From NCBI GenBank assembly GCA_031259805.1, contig JAIRKX010000070.1, positions 1 through 13,371 of the forward strand: 13,371 nucleotides of DNA, written 5' to 3'. A program made the position numbers and the translations under genes. The stretch comes from Prevotellaceae bacterium (GTDB taxonomy: Bacteria; Bacteroidota; Bacteroidia; Bacteroidales; UBA932). The notes under the pieces were generated by a model. That model made no database searches. It saw nothing but the letters and a program-made list of their open reading frames with translations, and had not been told where the DNA came from. Numbering within the stretch: the stretch's first letter is position 1; the number at the start of each line of letters is the position of its first letter. This document shows positions 7,412-11,759 of the stretch, piece after piece.

Positions 7412-7452
7412 CTCCGTCGGGAGGCATCTCGACCTGCCGGTGCAGGCTTTTT
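7412..7452 (+). terminator. Terminator-like double hairpin on the plus strand
   Basis: CTCC-GTCG-GGAG (7412-7423) is followed by CCTGC-CGGT-GCAGG and then CTTTTT (7433-7452). The second hairpin with its T run looks like an intrinsic terminator reading rightward. No plus-strand gene lies directly upstream, since the decarboxylase is on the minus strand. It may stop antisense or read-through transcripts, end a short unannotated RNA, or be chance. Confidence 0.3.
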
Positions 7453-7491
7453 CGATTCGCACCCTGCCGTCCGGTTGAATCCAACGAAAAA

Positions 7492-7515
7492 AACGCTTCA
7501 TACGAAGCGTTTTTT
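7492..7515 (-). terminator. Intrinsic terminator of tRNA-Ser
   Basis: AACGCTTC (7492-7499) and GAAGCGTT (7504-7511) form an 8-bp stem with a 4-nt loop. On the minus strand it is followed by a run of T, only a few bases after the tRNA 3' end. A and T runs flank both sides, so it could act in both directions. Confidence 0.8.
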
Positions 7516-7519
7516 GTAG

Positions 7520-7606
7520 CGGTGAGGGCGAGATTCGAACTCGCGGTACAGTTTCCCGTACGACAGTTTAGCAAACTGTTGGTTTCAGCCACTCACCCAC
7601 CTCACC
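7520..7606 (-). tRNA. tRNA-Ser(GCU)
   Basis: Read on the minus strand, GGTGAGG at the 5' end pairs with CCTCACC before the discriminator base G at 7520. The anticodon stem ACAGT/ACTGT encloses the loop TTGCTAA, with anticodon GCT at 7572-7570, reading serine AGC/AGU codons. A long variable arm and a T arm with GTTCGAATC complete a class II tRNA of 87 nt. After the discriminator the genome reads CTA, so the CCA end is not encoded and must be added by nucleotidyltransferase. It has its own promoter and terminator and is divergent from tgt. Confidence 0.96.
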
Positions 7607-7628
7607 AGATGATTGCGGAAAACGGATG

Positions 7629-7658
7629 CAAAGGTAGTAAAATTTCCGGAAATGCAAA
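7629..7658 (-). promoter_or_regulatory. Bacteroidota -33/-7 promoter of tRNA-Ser
   Basis: On the minus strand TTTG (7658-7655) and TACCTTTG (7636-7629) are 18 bp apart, a good match to the TTTG/TAnnTTTG arrangement of Bacteroidota. Transcription would start near 7622, about 16 nt before the tRNA 5' end at 7606. Confidence 0.75.
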
Positions 7659-7691
7659 CGTTGTCCCCCTGCCGGAAACAAAAAAAATCCA

Positions 7692-7699
7692 TACCTTTG
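7692..7699 (+). promoter_or_regulatory. Bacteroidota -7 box of tgt
   Basis: TACCTTTG on the plus strand lies 26 bp before the tgt ATG, so the leader would be about 20 nt. The -33 region of this promoter falls among the elements of the divergent tRNA-Ser promoter. No well-spaced TTTG is seen for it. Confidence 0.6.
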
Positions 7700-7725
7700 T
7701 TTCAGTAAACGCATAAACGCATAGC

Positions 7726-8856
7726 ATGACATTTGAAATATCGGCAGAAGACCCTCGCTCGCAAGCTCGTTGCGGAACCATACATACCGCTCATGGAAAA
7801 ATTAAAACGCCTGTTTTTATGCCGGTCGGCACGGTTGGCAGTGTGAAGGGCGTTTTGCACCGCGACCTGCGGGATGATGTCAACGCACAGATTATTTTGG
7901 GCAACACTTATCATCTATATCTGCGACCGGGGACAGCCATTTTGCAGCATGCCGGCGGACTGCATCGGTTTGTGTCATGGGAGCGGACGATCCTCACCGA
8001 CAGTGGCGGTTATCAAGTGTTCTCGCTTGCCGGGAATCGAAAACTGACCCCCGAAGGCTGCGAATTTCGTTCGCATATCGATGGTTCTACGCATTTTTTT
8101 ACTCCCGAAAAGGTGGTGGACATTCAGCGCATCATCGGGGCGGATATTATGATGGCGCTGGATGAATGTCCGCCCGGTACTGCCGATTATACCTACGCCA
8201 AACGTTCGCTACAACTGACCCGACAGTGGCTGGAGCGCGGCATCGAGCGGTTCAAACAAACCCAACCGCTGTATGACTATCCGCAGTCGTTTTTTCCGAT
8301 TATTCAAGGGTGCGTATTTAAGGATTTGCGGCGGGAAGCGACCGAACACGCCGCTTCGTTCGATTGCGACGGGCTGGCTATCGGCGGTCTGTCGGTAGGC
8401 GAACCGGCCGAAGTCATGTACGAAATGCTGGACGCCGTTACGCCGCTGATGCCGCGAAACCGTCCGCGTTACCTGATGGGCGTAGGGACGCCGGTCAATA
8501 TTCTGGAAGGCATCGCACGTGGCATCGACATGTTCGATTGCGTCATGCCTTCGCGCAACGGGCGCAACGGGATGCTGTTTACGTCGGAGGGCATCATCAA
8601 TATTCGTAATAAAAAGTGGGCGGACGACATGTCGCCGATCGATGCCAACGGTGCGTCGTTTGTTGATGCGACATACTCCCGCGCCTATCTGCGCCATTTG
8701 TTTGTCTCGGGCGAGATGCTCGGGCCACAGATTGCCAGCTTGCATAATCTGGCATTCTACCTGTGGTTAGTCGAGCAAAGCGGCGAACATATTGCCTCCG
8801 GCGATTTTGTCCATTGGAAAAACAATTTGATTCCGAAATTGGAGCGTAAAGTGTGA
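7726..8856 (+). CDS. tgt: tRNA-guanine(34) transglycosylase (queuine tRNA-ribosyltransferase)
   Basis: This 376-residue enzyme exchanges guanine at position 34 of tRNAs with GUN anticodons for the queuosine precursor preQ1. It is cytoplasmic and of normal length. TIM-barrel motifs are intact: MPVGTVGSVKGV (32-43), ILTDSGGYQVFSL with Asp92 (89-101), AIGGLSVGEP (218-227), and GVGTPVNIL before MFDCVMPSRNGRNG, where Asp271 is the nucleophile. The Zn-binding CxCxxC found in Escherichia coli and Zymomonas enzymes is absent: the matching segment reads IDANGASFVDATYSRAYL (305-322), of the same length but with no Cys, while the His of SLHNL (His340) remains. From memory, Bacteroides enzymes also lack these cysteines, so this looks lineage-wide rather than a broken gene. 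The TACCTTTG box and short leader support the ATG at 7726. Confidence 0.96.
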   Translation: MTFEISAEDPRSQARCGTIHTAHGKIKTPVFMPVGTVGSVKGVLHRDLRDDVNAQIILGNTYHLYLRPGTAILQHAGGLHRFVSWERTILTDSGGYQVFSLAGNRKLTPEGCEFRSHIDGSTHFFTPEKVVDIQRIIGADIMMALDECPPGTADYTYAKRSLQLTRQWLERGIERFKQTQPLYDYPQSFFPIIQGCVFKDLRREATEHAASFDCDGLAIGGLSVGEPAEVMYEMLDAVTPLMPRNRPRYLMGVGTPVNILEGIARGIDMFDCVMPSRNGRNGMLFTSEGIINIRNKKWADDMSPIDANGASFVDATYSRAYLRHLFVSGEMLGPQIASLHNLAFYLWLVEQSGEHIASGDFVHWKNNLIPKLERKV

Positions 8857-8861
8857 GAGGA

Positions 8862-8909
8862 CGCAGGGTTTCTGCCTCAGACACCCCGTTTCTTGTACCC
8901 TGCGCTTTT
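8862..8909 (+). terminator. Probable terminator after tgt
   Basis: CGCAGGGT (8862-8869) pairs perfectly with ACCCTGCG (8897-8904), followed by CTTTT. It begins 6 bp after the tgt stop codon and lies between the convergent tgt and purS genes. The 27-nt loop is long for an intrinsic terminator, so this is a moderate call. Confidence 0.5.
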
Positions 8910-8922
8910 GCACCTGTACTTC

Positions 8923-9177
8923 TTACGCCTTACGCTTTACGGAAAATTCGTATCCTTCCATAATGGGGTTATGGAGGATTTTCCGGCATACTTCGTCGAT
9001 TCGGTCGGCGGCTTGTTCTTTGGTGTCGGCTTCGATTTCGATAGTCAGGTGTTTTCCGACACGCACGTTGTCCATGTTGGTATAGCCATTGTTGCGGATG
9101 ACGCCGGTAACGGCTTTGCCCTGCGGGTCTAACAGCGCCTGAAGCGGCATTACATTGATTTCTGCAAGAAATTTCAT
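8923..9177 (-). CDS. purS: Phosphoribosylformylglycinamidine synthase subunit PurS
   Basis: This 84-residue protein matches PurS, the small subunit of the three-part PurS-PurQ-PurL enzyme that makes FGAM in purine synthesis; it bridges the glutaminase and synthetase and helps channel ammonia. Family features are clear: LDPQGKAV (16-23), VRVGKHLTIEIE (38-49), and CRKILHNPIMEGYEFSV near the end. Length is normal. The ATG at 9177 is chosen because it overlaps the pssA stop as ATGA and gives the usual N-terminus; the frame runs open further upstream only inside pssA. The overlap implies a shared transcript and translational coupling. PurS is unusual here, since Bacteroidota generally use the long single-chain PurL. 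Whether purQ and a short purL exist elsewhere in the genome cannot be seen. Confidence 0.9.
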   Translation of the reverse strand: MKFLAEINVMPLQALLDPQGKAVTGVIRNNGYTNMDNVRVGKHLTIEIEADTKEQAADRIDEVCRKILHNPIMEGYEFSVKRKA

Positions 9178-10055
9178 AGTATATTTTGTTTTGATGTTGT
9201 AATTTTCGACGAGTCGACCGGCGATGGCGCACACACGGCGTAAAGCAGGACAGACAGAAAGATATAGCTCACGATAACCGCTGCCACGGCAAACATCATG
9301 CCCTGCCGGGACAGCGCCGACGCGGTTACAATCACGACCACGATGCCTGCGAACACCAACCGTGACACATTGTCGCGCCAGCGTCCATTTGTAAACTTCA
9401 AGGCAAACATCGGCAGACCGCAAACTAACAGCGCCGACAACGCCGCACAAAGAATCAGTATGGCATACCACGAGTCCATCCATGCCGTCAGCCAATGGCC
9501 GTTTACCGAAAGGCTTGTCAGGGCGGCCACAAGCAGGGCGTTGGCGGGCGTCGGCAGGCCGATAAAACGATCGTGCTGTCGCGTGTCGATATTAAATTTT
9601 GCCAGCCTCAGGGCTGAAAAGATCGTTACTACAAACGGGGCAAACGTCAACAGTTCCCATCCGGCGGCGCTGAGGCTGCCGGAAATCGTTTCGTTCAGCA
9701 GTAACCGGAGTTTATAATGCAGCAGCGCGGCGGGTGCAAGGCCAAAGCTGACGACGTCGGCCAGCGAGTCTAATTGTTTTCCTAATTCGGAATATGCGCG
9801 AAGCAGGCGGGCGCTCAGGCCGTCGAAAAAATCGAAAACGGCGGCGGCAAACAGCGCATAAACGGCATAGTCGATCCAGCCGCGCAGCGCGAACACGGTG
9901 GCCACGCATCCGCAAAGCAAATTCAAAGAAGTAATGGTGTTGGGAACGACGCGCCGCAGTCGGGACGTCAACGCCGGCGGGGTATGCCGGCATGATTCGG
10001 AGGGCGCATCGGGTGCGCTTTCCGTTGTATGTGCATTTTTTCTACCTTTGTACAT
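9174..10055 (-). CDS. pssA: CDP-diacylglycerol-serine O-phosphatidyltransferase (phosphatidylserine synthase)
   Basis: This 293-residue integral membrane enzyme makes phosphatidylserine from CDP-diacylglycerol and serine, the step before phosphatidylethanolamine. The CDP-alcohol phosphatidyltransferase signature, D-x2-DG-x2-AR-x8-G-x3-D-x3-D, is complete in DFFDGLSARLLRAYSELG followed by KQLDSLAD. NTITSLNLLCGC just before it is typical of Bacteroidota PssA. About seven or eight hydrophobic segments follow. From ATG at 10055 the protein carries some 30 polar N-terminal residues before the conserved core, which most relatives as I recall them lack; a TTG within ALTSRL is a possible later start. 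An A/T-rich leader and a TAATTTTG box upstream favour the ATG. It is followed by purS with a 4-bp overlap and is divergent, at 16 bp, from the cyclotransferase gene. Confidence 0.9.
   Translation of the reverse strand: MYKGRKNAHTTESAPDAPSESCRHTPPALTSRLRRVVPNTITSLNLLCGCVATVFALRGWIDYAVYALFAAAVFDFFDGLSARLLRAYSELGKQLDSLADVVSFGLAPAALLHYKLRLLLNETISGSLSAAGWELLTFAPFVVTIFSALRLAKFNIDTRQHDRFIGLPTPANALLVAALTSLSVNGHWLTAWMDSWYAILILCAALSALLVCGLPMFALKFTNGRWRDNVSRLVFAGIVVVIVTASALSRQGMMFAVAAVIVSYIFLSVLLYAVCAPSPVDSSKITTSKQNIL
10043..10050 (+). promoter_or_regulatory. Bacteroidota -7 box of the glutaminyl cyclase gene
   Basis: TACCTTTG on the plus strand lies 21 bp before the ATG at 10072, so the leader would be about 15 nt. 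The box lies inside the first codons of the divergent pssA gene (ATG at 10055), where its complement encodes KGR. The -33 element is weak: the nearest TTG is only 15 bp upstream. Confidence 0.55.
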
Positions 10056-10071
10056 CGTAAAATTTAAAATT

Positions 10072-10884
10072 ATGACAAAATTACTAAAAAAAGCGCACTT
10101 CGGGCATTCGCTTGTTTTTTTGTTGGCTTCGGCGGCGCTGTGGACGACGGCGGGGTGCGGGAGCGGCAGCCATTCGTCGGGCGCGGTAAAGCAATATATC
10201 TACAAAATCGAAAATCGTTACCCGCACGACGGGCAGGCCTATACCCAGGGGTTGTTCATTCATCGCGGGCGGTTGTACGAAAGCGCCGGCCAGTATGGTC
10301 AGTCGAGCCTTCGCAAGATTGATTTGCCGACAGGCGATGTCGTCGCCACCTATACGCTGCCTGCGTCGGTATTTGCCGAAGGCGCATGTGTATGGCACGA
10401 TACCATTTATCAGCTTTCATGGCAGGAGCGCACCTGCTTTTTGTACGACACGACCCTCCGCCCTGTCGGCGAGTTCCATTACGACGGCGAGGGATGGGGA
10501 CTTACGTCCGACGGCATTCACCTGATCATGAGCGACGGCTCGTCGATATTGAAATTCCTGAATCCCGCCGATTTCTCGGAACAGCGCTACGTGAATGTAA
10601 CCTACGACGGCAAAGCCATCCCGTTATTGAACGAACTGGAATATATCGACGGCGAAATTTGGGCGAACGTCTATACCTATGATTATATCATTCGCATCAA
10701 CCCTGACAACGGCAAAGTAACCGGCATAGTGTTTATGCAAAAACTGCTGCCGCCGGAACTGCGCACCGCCCGCACCGACGTACTCAACGGCATTGCCTAC
10801 GACGATGCCACCAAAAAAATCTTCGTAACCGGCAAAAACTGGCCGAAGCTGTACGAAATCATCGCGCTGGAAATTAAAAACTAA
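10072..10884 (+). CDS. Glutaminyl-peptide cyclotransferase, plant-type beta-propeller lipoprotein
   Basis: This 270-residue protein is a plant/bacterial-type glutaminyl cyclase (glutamine cyclotransferase family), which turns N-terminal Gln of proteins into pyroglutamate. In Bacteroidota many exported proteins start with Gln after signal peptide removal and are modified this way in the periplasm. The signal sequence ends in TTAGC, so Cys29 is a likely lipidated residue; a Gly/Ser linker follows. Conserved blocks run in order: YPHDGQAYTQGLF (50-62), YGQSSLRKIDLPTG (75-88), FAEGACVW, EGWGLTSDGIHLIMSDG (140-156), LNELEY then GEIWANVYTYD (186-204), and VLNGIAYDDATKKIFVTGK ending in NWPKLYEI. The frame is open further upstream to 9898, but only antisense to pssA; the ATG at 10072 gives the signal peptide and is chosen. 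The GH97 enzyme in this window has a Gln at its predicted cleavage site (LQA-QN), as such a substrate would. Confidence 0.93.
   Translation: MTKLLKKAHFGHSLVFLLASAALWTTAGCGSGSHSSGAVKQYIYKIENRYPHDGQAYTQGLFIHRGRLYESAGQYGQSSLRKIDLPTGDVVATYTLPASVFAEGACVWHDTIYQLSWQERTCFLYDTTLRPVGEFHYDGEGWGLTSDGIHLIMSDGSSILKFLNPADFSEQRYVNVTYDGKAIPLLNELEYIDGEIWANVYTYDYIIRINPDNGKVTGIVFMQKLLPPELRTARTDVLNGIAYDDATKKIFVTGKNWPKLYEIIALEIKN
10076..10083 (-). promoter_or_regulatory. Possible -7 box of pssA
   Basis: TAATTTTG on the minus strand fits TAnnTTTG and would start transcription near 10069, about 14 nt before the pssA ATG. It lies inside the first codons of the divergent cyclotransferase gene. No -33 TTTG is seen, and A/T-rich DNA gives such matches by chance, so this is tentative. 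Confidence 0.3.
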
Positions 10885-10896
10885 AAATGGGGAATT

Positions 10897-11059
10897 ATTG
10901 ACCCTAATAAGGCCAAATTTGATTCTAAAAGCGTGGCGCGTCGCGCTCCGAGCGCCAAATTCCGCCTTCCGAGCGCGGCGTGTCGTGTTCCGAGTTCCCA
11001 AATTGACCCTAATAAGGCCAAATTTGATTCTAAAAGCGCGGCGCGTCGCGCTCCGAGCG
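10897..11059. repeat. Two 58-bp direct repeats, 105 bp apart
   Basis: The segment at 10897-10954 recurs at 11002-11059 with one mismatch (GCGTGGCG against GCGCGGCG). Each copy begins ATTGACCCTAATAAGG, runs through AAATTTGATTCTAAAAGCG and ends in GC-rich CGTCGCGCTCCGAGCG. The 47 bp between them contain degraded echoes (CTTCCGAGCGCGGCG, GTGTTCCGAG), so the block may be an old array. It starts 13 bp after the cyclotransferase stop codon. The 105-bp period is a multiple of three, which leaves reading frames open on both strands, but none looks like a gene. Confidence 0.85.
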
Positions 11060-11091
11060 TGAAACGCCGCGCTTTTAGCGACAAATTGGCC
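11016..11091. repeat. Imperfect 27-bp inverted repeat (large hairpin)
   Basis: The second direct-repeat copy carries the left arm, 11016-11043, from GGCCAAATTTG to CTAAAAGCGCGGCG. The right arm, 11065-11091, starts CGCCGCGCTTTTAG and ends ACAAATTGGCC. The inner 14 bp pair perfectly and the outer 10 or so with a bulge and a short internal loop; the loop between arms is 21 nt. The first direct repeat has no such partner. It resembles a palindromic intergenic element (REP or MITE-like). No transposase or target-site duplication was seen. Confidence 0.75.
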
Positions 11092-11125
11092 GCTGTGATG
11101 ACAATTTGTCAGGCGCGGGGACATA

Positions 11126-11158
11126 AAAAACCGTACGGTTTGTGGTCGTACGGTTTTT
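11126..11158. terminator. Bidirectional intrinsic terminator
   Basis: AAAAACCGTACG (11126-11137) is the exact complement of CGTACGGTTTTT (11147-11158), with a 9-nt loop. It has A and T runs on both sides. It lies between the plus-strand cyclotransferase and the minus-strand gene ending at 11180, so it can end transcripts from both. Confidence 0.88.
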
Positions 11159-11179
11159 CCTGATTCACAAAAAGCCGGA

Positions 11180-11653
11180 TTAGCCCTGTTCGCCGCCGCC
11201 TCTTTTTGGTCGGTGGAAGCGTTTTTTCAACTCTTCATACACGGCCTTGGCGCCGGGCACATCCTGTGCCGCCAGCAGTTTTACATTGTTGTAAAACCCG
11301 AGGGATGTTTGATAGGCTTCGCTGCCGGAGAGCATCTCCGTGTCGCTGATTGATTCATACAACTGGAGCGCTGCATTACCTACTACCCGCAAGCCGGTCG
11401 CGTCCTGCATATCGACCTGAAACGTGGTCATGTCGATAAACGACGGGCGTAACGACGGATTGGCTTCCGCAAACTCGTACGACTTCTCGACAAAACTCAG
11501 GGTCTTGTCCCCCATCTTCGGGATGTCGTGCCGTTCGGTGGGGGTGAGAGGTAGTACATACGGTCGCAAAGCAGTCATTGCCGCGGCGATGTGGGTTCGT
11601 ACTTCTGCCAATACGTCGGCAGGGATTGGAAGAACATGTCGATTGTTTTCCAT
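11180..11653 (-). CDS. Conserved Bacteroidota protein of unknown function
   Basis: This 157-residue protein has no signal peptide, membrane segment or known catalytic motif. It resembles a family of short Bacteroidota proteins that I recognise by pattern but for which I know no function. Shared marks are LTPTERHDIPKMGDKTLSFVEKS (start near residue 36), a middle predicted helical with repeated small residues, MLSGSEAYQTSLGFYNNVK (near 108-126) and PGAKAVYEELKKRF near the end. The C-terminus is basic with a glycine run. It is probably all-alpha and cytoplasmic. The ATG at 11653 follows a very A/T-rich leader, which supports this start. It stands alone, between the bidirectional terminator and the LRR gene upstream; a weak hairpin separates it from the latter. 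In other genomes such proteins are often found as scattered copies, which I cannot test here. Confidence 0.75.
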   Translation of the reverse strand: MENNRHVLPIPADVLAEVRTHIAAAMTALRPYVLPLTPTERHDIPKMGDKTLSFVEKSYEFAEANPSLRPSFIDMTTFQVDMQDATGLRVVGNAALQLYESISDTEMLSGSEAYQTSLGFYNNVKLLAAQDVPGAKAVYEELKKRFHRPKRGGGEQG

Positions 11654-11680
11654 GATGTTTATTTTTTAATTTTTAGTAAA

Positions 11681-11702
11681 GCCCCCACTATTTCCCGGGG
11701 GG
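11681..11702 (-). terminator. Weak terminator-like hairpin after the LRR gene
   Basis: On the minus strand CCCCC (11702-11698) can pair with GGGGG (11686-11682), followed by CTTTACTAAAAATT. The stem is short and the T run poor. It is the only hairpin between the LRR stop codon at 11760 and the next minus-strand start at 11653, so the two genes may be partly co-transcribed. No TAnnTTTG box is evident in this gap. Confidence 0.3.
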
Positions 11703-11759
11703 ACAAGGGTTTTATGTGATATTTATCAAAATCTCCATACGTTACTGCACCATACATCA

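Noticed and set aside
7403..7490. Second tRNA or riboswitch before the arginine decarboxylase gene
   Set aside because: No acceptor-stem pairing or T-arm motif is present, and the hairpins read on the opposite strand from the gene.
9178..9495. Longer N-terminus for PurS
   Set aside because: The extra residues are encoded inside pssA in another frame and match nothing in the PurS family. The ATG at 9177 gives the standard 84-residue protein.
9898..10071. Longer N-terminus for the glutaminyl cyclase
   Set aside because: It would be antisense to pssA and would bury the lipoprotein signal sequence that begins at the ATG at 10072.
10881..11124. Minus-strand frames with repeated LGARRA and LLESNLALLGSI segments
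   Set aside because: The repeat comes from the 105-bp DNA period, and the encoded Leu/Arg/Ala strings lack gene-like features. A longer minus frame runs into the antisense strand of the cyclotransferase gene.
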